Positions 17,162-24,487 of a DNA stretch of 64,000 nucleotides are shown one piece after another. The position numbers and the translations under genes are program-made. The stretch spans positions 1 to 64,000 of the forward strand of contig NZ_QEQF01000004.1 in NCBI RefSeq assembly GCF_003253115.1. The letters are read 5' to 3'. Position 1 is the first letter of the stretch; the number at the start of each line of letters is the position of its first letter. Source of the stretch: Haemophilus_A paraphrohaemolyticus_A. GTDB lineage: Bacteria; Pseudomonadota; Gammaproteobacteria; Enterobacterales; Pasteurellaceae. The notes beneath the pieces are model-generated. The model was not told where the DNA came from and ran no database searches. It was given only the letters and a program-made list of their open reading frames with translations.

Positions 17162-18682
17162 CTATTTAAATGCATATTTTTTTAACAAAAACACAGGAAT
17201 ACCCGAAAAAAGTACCAACATCAATGCATAAGGTGTAGCAGCAGCATATTGAGCATCGCTGGTATATTCCCACACCGCGGTGGATAAGGTTTTAATATCA
17301 TTCGGTGTAAGCAAAAGTGTAGCGGTCAATTCTTTCATCAAATTTAAAAAGACCAACGCAAAGGCGGCGGCAATCCCAGGCAGCATCGCGGGCAGAGTGA
17401 GCGTTCGGAAAATATAAAATGGACTCCGTCCAAGGCTTTGCCCGACTTTTTCGATATTATCGGAAAGCTGCTCCAAAGAAGCACGAAGCGTAGTTTGAGC
17501 CATCGGCAGATAGAGCATAAAATAAGCAACAATCATTACCAAGAAAGTTTGATAAATGGCATTGGCGTAGTTTATCGTAAAATAAATCAGTGATAATGCA
17601 ATCACCAAGCCTGGTACAGCGTGAAGCAAGTAAGGTAAGCGGTCAATCCAGATAGTTAATTTACTGCTATAACGAACAGCAGCCCAAACTAGCGGCAATG
17701 CACAAATCACGGTAAGCAGTGCACCCAAGCCTGAAATCGTCAACGAATGGCTGAAAGCTGCAAAAAATTCTGAAAAATCGAACGCTCTTTCGCGTGAATT
17801 TCCTACAATCAGCCAGTAGATCAGCATCACCACAGGAACACCGATACTTAACATAAAAATGCAGGAAAAGAACGCAAAAGTAATACATTGTTTTCCAAAT
17901 GAAAGCTTTTTAACAGGATAAGGTCGTGTAACGCCTTTACCGCTGTTGTACAGTGTTTGTTTGCCACGGAAAAAGATTTCACCAAATACGATAATAGTAC
18001 AAATTGCCATTAACACTGCAGAAAGCAAGGCTGCCGAGCTGTTATTAAACGACATTTCATACTCTTGGAAAATCGCGGTAGTAAAGGTTTCATAATTGAG
18101 AATCGACACTGCACCAAATTCGACCAACATATGTAAGGCAATCAGTAATATACTGCTACCAATAGCGGGTTTAAGTTGCGGAAAAATAGCATGCCAAAAG
18201 GTGTAAGTTGAGCTTTTACCAAGAGAAAGACTGATTTCTTCTAACGAACGATCGAGTCTCTTTAAAGTCGCAGAAACAGGCAGATAAGCCAGCGGAAAAG
18301 AACTGAGCGTCATAATGCCAATCGTGCCCCAAAAGCCTTCCACCCGAAAGGTTAGGCTAATCCACGTAAAGCAGCTGACAAAGGCGGGAATGCAGAGTGG
18401 CAAGCTCATTGCTACTTCAAAAAAGGCTTTGCCTAAAAAACGGCAACGTTCAAGTAAAAAAGCACAAAGCGTACCAAGTGAAATAGCACCAATAGTTACA
18501 CAAACCATTAAAAGCATTGTGTTACTTAATAATTCAGCTATTCGAGGACGAAACAATAGTTCAACACTTCGCGTTAATCCCACTTCTGTCGCACGTAAAA
18601 TGACATACAGAAATGGCAAACATAACGGAAGCCCGATTAAGATAATAAGTAAAGTGAGCCAGAATGGCGGTCTGCGAGGCAA
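17162..18682 (-). CDS. fbpB: Ferric ion ABC transporter, permease
   Basis: The 506-residue permease has two homologous halves of about six membrane segments each, with EAA-type loops (for example LGKSSTYTFWHAIFPQLKP and LGRSPFYIFRTLTLP). This duplicated form is typical of FbpB/HitB. The start appears to be TTG at 18682, with AAGGA seven bases upstream; the next in-frame ATG would remove the first membrane segments. It is separated from fbpA by 116 bases holding a repeat and a hairpin, and directly abuts fbpC. Confidence 0.92.
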   Translation of the reverse strand: MPRRPPFWLTLLIILIGLPLCLPFLYVILRATEVGLTRSVELLFRPRIAELLSNTMLLMVCVTIGAISLGTLCAFLLERCRFLGKAFFEVAMSLPLCIPAFVSCFTWISLTFRVEGFWGTIGIMTLSSFPLAYLPVSATLKRLDRSLEEISLSLGKSSTYTFWHAIFPQLKPAIGSSILLIALHMLVEFGAVSILNYETFTTAIFQEYEMSFNNSSAALLSAVLMAICTIIVFGEIFFRGKQTLYNSGKGVTRPYPVKKLSFGKQCITFAFFSCIFMLSIGVPVVMLIYWLIVGNSRERAFDFSEFFAAFSHSLTISGLGALLTVICALPLVWAAVRYSSKLTIWIDRLPYLLHAVPGLVIALSLIYFTINYANAIYQTFLVMIVAYFMLYLPMAQTTLRASLEQLSDNIEKVGQSLGRSPFYIFRTLTLPAMLPGIAAAFALVFLNLMKELTATLLLTPNDIKTLSTAVWEYTSDAQYAAATPYALMLVLFSGIPVFLLKKYAFK

Positions 18683-18694
18683 AGTTAAATCCTT

Positions 18695-18732
18695 GTAGGA
18701 ATGTGAACCCTCAGTTCACGCACACAAGCGGT
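18695..18732. repeat. Second copy of GTAGG/TTCACGCAC palindrome
   Basis: GTAGG, GTGAA-7-TTCAC, then CGCACACAAGCGGTTAG repeat the layout of 5488-5527. It sits in the fbpA-fbpB gap immediately upstream of the fbpB ribosome binding site. Confidence 0.5.
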
Positions 18733-18756
18733 TAGTTTTGGAGGAGAATTGTAAAC

Positions 18757-18788
18757 GCGTGCGTGAATTTTTTCAAATCCACGCACGC
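18757..18788 (-). promoter_or_regulatory. Hairpin between fbpA and fbpB
   Basis: GCGTGCGTG and CACGCACGC form a perfect 9-bp stem with a 14-base loop, ending 11 bases past the fbpA stop codon. On the minus strand it is followed by GTTTAC, not a full U-tract. It probably protects or partly terminates the fbpA message, giving more binding protein than permease. Confidence 0.55.
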
Positions 18789-18798
18789 AATATTGGGA

Positions 18799-19794
18799 TT
18801 ATTTCAATCCAGCTTCTTCAATTAATTTGGTTGCATGCTCTTTATCTTGAGCTGTCGTTGCAGATACAACTGGAGCTTCTAATTTAGCATAAGGTTCAAG
18901 ATTAAATGGTGAAACCACATCGGTGCGTAACGGATATTCTGCTCGCACTGCCACTAATGCTTCTTGACCTTTTTTACTCGCTAAGAAATCAACAAATTTT
19001 TGTGCTTCAGCTTGATTTTTAGAGGCTTTCAATACTGCTGCACCTGAATAGCTAACTAACGCACCCGGATCTTGGTGGCGAACAAAATAAAGACGGCTTT
19101 TTAGGTTTTCCACGCCTTTTTCTTTTGCTAAGCTATACCAATAATAGTTATTAATTAATGCAGCAGGTACTTCGCCATCTTCGACCGCTTGTAATGCCAC
19201 ACTATTTTTAGCATAAAGTTTTCCGTTCTCTTTTAAACCTTTTAACCAATTAAGGGCAACTTTGTCGCCTTTCATTTTGCTTAAAGCGACAACTTGCTCT
19301 AAGAATGCACCTGAAGTTGGCACATAGCCGATTTTATCTTTCCATTTTGGGGTCGCATAATCAAGCACTGATTTTTCCATATCTTTTTCAGATAATTTAG
19401 TGTGATCGTAAACCACTACGCGAGAACGACCACTTAATGCAACCCAGTCTTTTTTCGGTGCAAGTGGTACGCCTTTTTGTGCGGTTTGTTTAATGGTTTG
19501 TTCTGAAATTGGTGCTAAAAGCCCTGCTTCAGAAAGATCGGCAAAAGTCGCTGTTTGTTCAGTATAGAAAACATCGGCTGGTGTTTTATCGCCTTCTTCT
19601 TTTAATTGACCTGCAAGTTGTGCACTTTTCCCACTATTGAGCGTAACTTTAATGCCCGTTTCCTGTTCAAAGGCTTTAGCTACAGCAGCAGCGGCTTCTT
19701 TGTGCTGACCATTATAAACAGTGATATCGGCGAAGCTGCTTGCAGAAAAAGTAAGTGCTGCAAGTGCTGCTAGTTTGAAGTGTTTAAATTGCAT
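18799..19794 (-). CDS. fbpA: Periplasmic ferric ion-binding protein FbpA/HitA
   Basis: The 331-residue precursor has a 22-residue signal peptide ending SSFA, leaving 309 residues that start DITVYNGQH. In mature numbering the four iron ligands of HitA are all present: H9, E57, Y195 and Y196 (INNYYWY). From memory the mature sequence is very close to H. influenzae HitA, closer than I would expect for an organism with the other uptake-signal type. It shuttles Fe3+ from outer-membrane receptors to FbpBC. It is the first gene of the operon. A Fur-like site lies upstream and a hairpin downstream. Confidence 0.97.
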   Translation of the reverse strand: MQFKHFKLAALAALTFSASSFADITVYNGQHKEAAAAVAKAFEQETGIKVTLNSGKSAQLAGQLKEEGDKTPADVFYTEQTATFADLSEAGLLAPISEQTIKQTAQKGVPLAPKKDWVALSGRSRVVVYDHTKLSEKDMEKSVLDYATPKWKDKIGYVPTSGAFLEQVVALSKMKGDKVALNWLKGLKENGKLYAKNSVALQAVEDGEVPAALINNYYWYSLAKEKGVENLKSRLYFVRHQDPGALVSYSGAAVLKASKNQAEAQKFVDFLASKKGQEALVAVRAEYPLRTDVVSPFNLEPYAKLEAPVVSATTAQDKEHATKLIEEAGLK

Positions 19795-19869
19795 AAGAAA
19801 AATCTCCTTTTTCGATTGACTATTTTTTGATGAATTGATCTGTCTTTATTTTATTCCTAATAAAATTAA

Positions 19870-19888
19870 AATGCAAATAGTTCTTAAT
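19870..19888 (-). promoter_or_regulatory. Possible Fur box of fbpABC
   Basis: On the minus strand ATTAAGAACTATTTGCATT resembles Pasteurellaceae Fur sites (AT-rich, imperfect dyad). It lies about 75 bases before the fbpA start. Match to the palindromic consensus is partial, so this is tentative. Confidence 0.4.
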
Positions 19889-19924
19889 TAACAATCAATG
19901 CTTTATAACCCCCCGGAAAATATT

Positions 19925-19953
19925 TTCCAAAAGCGACCGCTTTAGGCTATAAT
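19925..19953 (+). promoter_or_regulatory. Predicted uvrD promoter
   Basis: A perfect TATAAT (19948-19953) is preceded at 17 bases by TTCCAA. The start of transcription would fall just before the LexA-like site. An uptake-signal core lies within the spacer. Confidence 0.5.
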
Positions 19954-19965
19954 CTTGCAATCCCA

Positions 19966-19981
19966 CTGTATAAAAAAACAA
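19966..19981 (+). promoter_or_regulatory. LexA-like operator before uvrD
   Basis: CTGTATAAAAAAACAA matches the CTGT-N8-ACAG SOS box with one mismatch in the last position. It lies 14 bases before the uvrD ATG and just after the predicted promoter. SOS control of uvrD is known in E. coli. Confidence 0.55.
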
Positions 19982-19995
19982 ATATAGGCTAACTA

Positions 19996-22185
19996 ATGGA
20001 TTTTTCTTTATTACTTGATGGCTTGAATGATAAACAACGCGAAGCAGTCGCTGCGCCTATTGGCAATTATTTGGTGTTAGCAGGAGCAGGTTCAGGTAAA
20101 ACCCGTGTACTGACTCACCGTATCGCGTGGTTAATTGGTGTAGAAAATGTGCCTGAATCAAACATTTTAGCGGTAACTTTTACCAACAAAGCAGCTAGCG
20201 AGATGCGTCATCGCATCGAAAGTACGCTTTTTCAAACGAGCAACCATTCCATGTTTGGTATGTGGGTGGGAACGTTCCATAGTATTGCCAATCGTCTGTT
20301 ACGTTCTCACTATTTAGATGCTGATCTACCGCAAGATTTCCAAATTATGGATAGCGAAGACCAAATTCGTCTGCTCAAACGTTTGCTAAAATTACATAAT
20401 ATTGATGAGAAACATTTCCCACCGAAACATGTGGCTTGGTATATCAACGCTCAAAAAGATAAAGGCAAACGAGCCAAAGATATTGAGCATCACAATGATC
20501 CGAATGAGAAAAAACTGGTTGAAATTTATCAGATTTACCAAGAAGCGTGTGATCGTGCTGGTTTGTTAGATTTTGCTGAGTTGCTGATTCGTACTTATGA
20601 AATGCTCAAGAAAAAACCGCTGATTTTGCAACGTTATCAGCAACGCTTCCAACATATTTTGATCGATGAATTCCAAGACACCAACAATATTCAATATGAT
20701 TTGATCCGTCTACTTGCAGGAGATTCAGGCAAGGTAATGATTGTAGGCGATGATGACCAATCGATCTACGGCTGGCGTGGGGCACAGGTTGAGAATATCC
20801 AGAAATTCCTGAACGATTACCCAAAGGCAGAGACGATCCGCCTTGAGCAAAACTACCGCTCGACAGGGCATATTCTTGCCGCAGCAAATGAGCTGATTTC
20901 CAACAACGATAACCGTTTGGGTAAAAACCTTTGGACGGCAAGCGGTAATGGTGATCCTGTTGAAATTTATTGTGCTTTCAATGAGTTAGACGAAGCCCGT
21001 TTTGTTGCCTCACAAATTCAGCAATGGAAAGAGGATGAGGGCAGCTATTCAGAATGTGCCGTGCTCTACCGCAGTAATAGCCAATCGCGTGTGATTGAGG
21101 AAGCCTTAATTCAAGCGAACATCCCATACCGCATTTATGGCGGGATGCGCTTCTTCGAACGCCAAGAAATTAAAGATGCATTGGCTTATTTGCGTTTAAT
21201 TGCTAATCGCCAAGATGATGCAGCATTTGAACGTGTGGTCAATACCCCACCACGTGGTATTGGTGATCGTACCTTGGACACTATCCGACAAATCACTCGT
21301 AACCGTTCAATTACCTTGTGGCAAGCAGTGCAAGTAGCGTTAAAAGAAGAGCAACTTTCTGGCCGCTCCGCGTCCGTTTTGCTTCGGTTTGTGGAACTGA
21401 TTAACGCAATGGATGAGGAAACTTCAGAAATGGCACTTGCAGAACAAACCGATTTTGTGATTAAAAAATCTGGTCTGTATGAGATGTATAAGCAAGAAAA
21501 AGGCGAGAAAGGCGAAGTTCGCATCGAAAACTTAGAAGAGTTGGTCACTGCAACCAAACAATTTACTCTACCAGAAGAGGCTAAAGAACTCACACCATTA
21601 ACTGCTTTTCTAACCCATGCATCACTAGAAGCAGGAGAAGCACAAGCCTCGCCACATCAAGAGTATGTGGAGCTGATGACACTTCACTCAGCAAAAGGAT
21701 TAGAATTCCCTCGCGTATTTATGGTAGGCGTGGAAGAAGGCATTTTCCCAAGCGGAATGAGCTTTGACGAAGGACGATTGCAAGAAGAACGTCGCTTGGC
21801 ATATGTGGGCATTACTCGTGCGAAACGTAAACTGACCATTAGTTACGCCGAACTTCGTCGCCTTTACGGTAAAGAAGAACGTCATATTCCATCACGTTTT
21901 ATTGCTGAATTACCAGAGGAAAATATCCGAGAAATTCGCTTACGTGGCAACATTAACCGTGCAGCAAATTTCAGCACCGTTGCAAAACATCCGCCAAAAA
22001 CGACCGCTTCCATTTTAGAAGATGATATTTGGAAAATGGGGCAAAAAGTTTATCACGCTAAATTCGGGCAAGGCACGATTATCAACGTGGAAGGCTCAGG
22101 CGAAGCCACCCGCTTGCAAATTGCGTTCCAAGGCAATGGCATTAAATGGCTGATTGCGAAAATGGCAAAACTTGAAAAAATGTAG
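19996..22185 (+). CDS. uvrD: DNA helicase II
   Basis: UvrD is a 3'-to-5' SF1A helicase acting in nucleotide excision and mismatch repair. The 729-residue protein has Walker A AGAGSGKT (29-36), motif Ia TFTNKAA, motif II DEFQD (224-228), motif III GDDDQSIYGWRGA, motif IV near EQNYRS, motif V LMTLHSAKGLEFP and motif VI YVGITRAKR. The C-terminal part ends with a Tudor-like segment (KVYHAKFGQGTI), which marks UvrD rather than Rep. It is probably transcribed alone. A second SF1A helicase, rep, lies 2.3 kb downstream on the other strand. Confidence 0.97.
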   Translation: MDFSLLLDGLNDKQREAVAAPIGNYLVLAGAGSGKTRVLTHRIAWLIGVENVPESNILAVTFTNKAASEMRHRIESTLFQTSNHSMFGMWVGTFHSIANRLLRSHYLDADLPQDFQIMDSEDQIRLLKRLLKLHNIDEKHFPPKHVAWYINAQKDKGKRAKDIEHHNDPNEKKLVEIYQIYQEACDRAGLLDFAELLIRTYEMLKKKPLILQRYQQRFQHILIDEFQDTNNIQYDLIRLLAGDSGKVMIVGDDDQSIYGWRGAQVENIQKFLNDYPKAETIRLEQNYRSTGHILAAANELISNNDNRLGKNLWTASGNGDPVEIYCAFNELDEARFVASQIQQWKEDEGSYSECAVLYRSNSQSRVIEEALIQANIPYRIYGGMRFFERQEIKDALAYLRLIANRQDDAAFERVVNTPPRGIGDRTLDTIRQITRNRSITLWQAVQVALKEEQLSGRSASVLLRFVELINAMDEETSEMALAEQTDFVIKKSGLYEMYKQEKGEKGEVRIENLEELVTATKQFTLPEEAKELTPLTAFLTHASLEAGEAQASPHQEYVELMTLHSAKGLEFPRVFMVGVEEGIFPSGMSFDEGRLQEERRLAYVGITRAKRKLTISYAELRRLYGKEERHIPSRFIAELPEENIREIRLRGNINRAANFSTVAKHPPKTTASILEDDIWKMGQKVYHAKFGQGTIINVEGSGEATRLQIAFQGNGIKWLIAKMAKLEKM

Positions 22186-22196
22186 TTCTTAATATG

Positions 22197-22236
22197 CCTA
22201 GGGCTTTCGCCCTAGGTTACGCATAAATTAGCCCTT
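22197..22236. repeat. Palindrome plus dispersed intergenic repeat
   Basis: CCTAGGGC-TTTC-GCCCTAGG is a perfect 8-bp hairpin after uvrD. It is followed by TTACGCATAAATTAGCCC, which recurs with two changes at 60344-60368. No T-tract follows. It may act as a weak terminator or be part of a repeat family. Confidence 0.55.
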
Positions 22237-22260
22237 ACAGGTCTACAAAGTGAATTGTAT

Positions 22261-23061
22261 ATGCAGTTTTTTGATACACATACTCATCTTGATTACTTGG
22301 CAGAAGCACTTAATTTATCCATTCCAAAGTTGGTCAAAAATGCAGGCAACGCTGGTGTGCAGAAAATGCTTATCGTAGCGGTTTTTGCAGAAAATTTTGA
22401 AAAATTGACCGCTTGTGCTCATCAATCCCCCGAGCACCTACGCTATGGTTTGGGATTACATCCGCTCTACATTCGCCAACACGAACGATCTCATTTAGAT
22501 TTGTTAGAAAGTCGATTAAGCGAGCGAGATCCACTCTGCACCGCTATTGCCGAAATTGGGCTAGAAAAAGCAGTTGTAGAAGTGGCAACGCCTGAGCTTT
22601 GGCAGAAACAATACGAATTTTTAGAGACCCAACTCGCCTTTGCCAAGCGGTTTAATTTGCCCGTTAATTTACATTCTCGCAAAACACACGATGTGCTTTT
22701 TACGTTTCTCAAAAAGGCAAAGCTAAGCAACACAGGTGTAGTACACGGCTTTGCAGGCAGTTACGATCAAGCCAAACGCTTTGTTGATCTTGGTTATAAA
22801 ATTGGCGTGGGTGGCACAATCACTTATCAGCGTGCGAATAAAACGCGAGAAGCAATCAAAAAATTACCGCTTGATGCTCTGATTTTAGAAACTGATTCGC
22901 CCGATATGCCTGTTTTTGGTTTTCAAGGTGAACCGAATCGCCCTGAACGCTTAGTTGAAACGTTCCGTCATTTGTGTGAATTGCGGGAGGAAGAGCCTGA
23001 AAAAATTGCGGAAATGGCGTGGGGAAATAGTTTGAAGCTGTTTGGGGGAATCATTAACTAA
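22261..23061 (+). CDS. TatD-family metal-dependent hydrolase (YjjV-like)
   Basis: The 266-residue protein is a TIM-barrel metallohydrolase of the TatD family. It shows the metal ligands FDTHTHLDY at the start, a catalytic EIGLE (about 97-101), NLHSR, VHGFAG and the last ligand in ILETDSP. The spacing and the LGLHP motif fit YjjV more than TatD or YcfH. A DNase or related phosphoesterase role is inferred from the family. I start at ATG 22261; an in-frame TTG six bases earlier is less likely. Confidence 0.9.
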   Translation: MQFFDTHTHLDYLAEALNLSIPKLVKNAGNAGVQKMLIVAVFAENFEKLTACAHQSPEHLRYGLGLHPLYIRQHERSHLDLLESRLSERDPLCTAIAEIGLEKAVVEVATPELWQKQYEFLETQLAFAKRFNLPVNLHSRKTHDVLFTFLKKAKLSNTGVVHGFAGSYDQAKRFVDLGYKIGVGGTITYQRANKTREAIKKLPLDALILETDSPDMPVFGFQGEPNRPERLVETFRHLCELREEEPEKIAEMAWGNSLKLFGGIIN

Positions 23062-23375
23062 TTTCTTCGTCAATAACTTCTGCCATGGATCAGGTGCAAA
23101 ATTACGTGCAGCAGGCGTTTATGAAATCGCGTCGGTGAAACATGCTTGTGCTAGAACAAAACGGGCAACTTTCTCTCATTCAATATGGCGATCAGGATTT
23201 ACGCTACCCGCTGATTATTGATGGACAGCTCGACTACGATATTTTAGACATCATCAGTCGAGATGAAGAGTGGGTTAAAGCCGAACTTGAGGCTCAACAA
23301 TTGACAATCAATCAGGTTTATATTGGTGAGTATTTAAACGGACAGTTAATTACCCATTTATATGAAAGAGTCTAA
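23062..23375 (+). pseudogene. DUF421 (YetF/YcaP-like) remnant with frameshift
   Basis: Two frames carry adjoining pieces of one domain. In the first, 23100-23140 encodes AKLRAAGVYEIASVKHA. From 23145 the next frame encodes VLEQNGQLSL and continues to ITHLYERV, stop 23375. This order matches the C-terminal cytoplasmic domain of DUF421 membrane proteins. An extra T near 23142-23144 separates the frames. The N-terminal membrane part is missing; the reading runs straight into the end of the TatD-type gene. A 77-codon ORF with an ATG at 23142 is therefore best read as the tail of a broken gene. Confidence 0.65.
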
Positions 23376-23384
23376 TATAAAAGC

Positions 23385-23939
23385 CTAACCCGCCCGCAAA
23401 ACTTGCTGCGTAAAAATATCCCGAATTTCTGAAGGATTGGTTCGCCCTTCAGTTTCGGCTTCTAACACAGGGAAATCGTTACCAAATTGGGCATAAACTT
23501 GACCGCTTGTACGGCAAGGCGGTAAGCCTGAAAGATTGGCGCTGGTCGATGTAATTGCCGATTGTGTGCTTAAACATAAGACTTCCACTGCGGGGGTTCG
23601 GCAAAGTCTCATTGCAATTGAGTTGAACTGCCCAGTGAGAAAACGAGGTAAATTCGGTTTAGCGGGCATAATCCACGTAATTGCTTGACTGCCAATGTTG
23701 CCAAAGCGTTGCCATTGCTCATCGCTCAATTTGGTTTCATCCAAATAAGGTAAAAGCAGTTCTACCGTTGGGGCAATTAAAATCAGCCCTTTTTTCTCTT
23801 CGCGTTTTTTCAAGGCAAGCAATTTTCGAACCGCTTGTTCACTATTCGGATTGCAACCTAAACCAAAAACGGCTTCAGTTGGATAAGCAATCACTTCATT
23901 TTGTTGAAATTGCTCCACGATTTTTTGTAAATTATTCAT
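23385..23939 (-). CDS. tsaC: Threonylcarbamoyl-AMP synthase
   Basis: TsaC (YrdC/RimN, Sua5-like) makes threonylcarbamoyl-AMP for the t6A37 modification of ANN-decoding tRNAs. The 184-residue length fits TsaC without the extra Sua5 domain. Motifs include YPTEAVFGLGCNP, LKKREEKKGLIL, and TSANLSGLPP for nucleotide binding. The gene overlaps the 3' end of yrdD by 8 bases, so the two are translationally coupled. The yrdD-tsaC pairing is common in gamma-proteobacteria. Confidence 0.95.
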   Translation of the reverse strand: MNNLQKIVEQFQQNEVIAYPTEAVFGLGCNPNSEQAVRKLLALKKREEKKGLILIAPTVELLLPYLDETKLSDEQWQRFGNIGSQAITWIMPAKPNLPRFLTGQFNSIAMRLCRTPAVEVLCLSTQSAITSTSANLSGLPPCRTSGQVYAQFGNDFPVLEAETEGRTNPSEIRDIFTQQVLRAG

Positions 23940-24486
23940 CTTTTTTCACCGCTTGTTCTGTTTCTTGTTCTTCAAAAATATGCTGACACGCCTTATTTGC
24001 ACATTGGTAGCCTTTTTTGCCTTTGCGTAGCACGGCTAACGTAAAATGACACACTGGGCACGTTTTCTCAATTGGCTTGCTTGCAAGCGTAAATCGGCAT
24101 TTCGGGTAGCCTTCACAGCCGTAGAAAATCTTGCCCGTTCGCCCTTTCCTTGCGACTAAATAATGCTTTTTACACTCAGGGCAAAGCCATTTTTGTTCAG
24201 TTTCGGGTTGCTCTTCTTGCACAATAAAATGACATTCTGGGTAATGGCTACAGCCAATAAACATTCCATTTTGCCCTTGCTTAATTTGTAACAAATGGCC
24301 ACATTCAGGGCAGATTTCGTCTAATGTTTTAATGACGTGTGAACTTTGGTGTAATGGTTTGATGTAGCTACAATCAGGATAACGCAAACAGCCTAAAAAC
24401 AGCCCATGTTTACCTTGCTTGATTTGAAGTACTGCCCCACATTCGGGGCAGTATTCTTCTTGTTTGGTTGATTTAAAAAGTGGCAT
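23932..24486 (-). CDS. yrdD: Topoisomerase-type zinc-finger DNA-binding protein YrdD
   Basis: The 184-residue protein is made of four C4 zinc ribbons related to the C-terminal fingers of topoisomerase I. They start at CPECGAVL, CPECGHLL, CPECKKHY and CPVCHFTL; each has a second cysteine pair around GCxxYPxC, CANKAC in the last. It probably binds single-stranded DNA or RNA; its role is not established. It lies one base downstream of rep and overlaps tsaC. Confidence 0.9.
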   Translation of the reverse strand: MPLFKSTKQEEYCPECGAVLQIKQGKHGLFLGCLRYPDCSYIKPLHQSSHVIKTLDEICPECGHLLQIKQGQNGMFIGCSHYPECHFIVQEEQPETEQKWLCPECKKHYLVARKGRTGKIFYGCEGYPKCRFTLASKPIEKTCPVCHFTLAVLRKGKKGYQCANKACQHIFEEQETEQAVKKDE

Positions 24487-24487
24487 T

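Noticed and set aside
14430..19794. Methyltransferase plus fbpABC as one functional island
   Set aside because: They share a strand only; the methyltransferase differs in composition and has no link to iron uptake.
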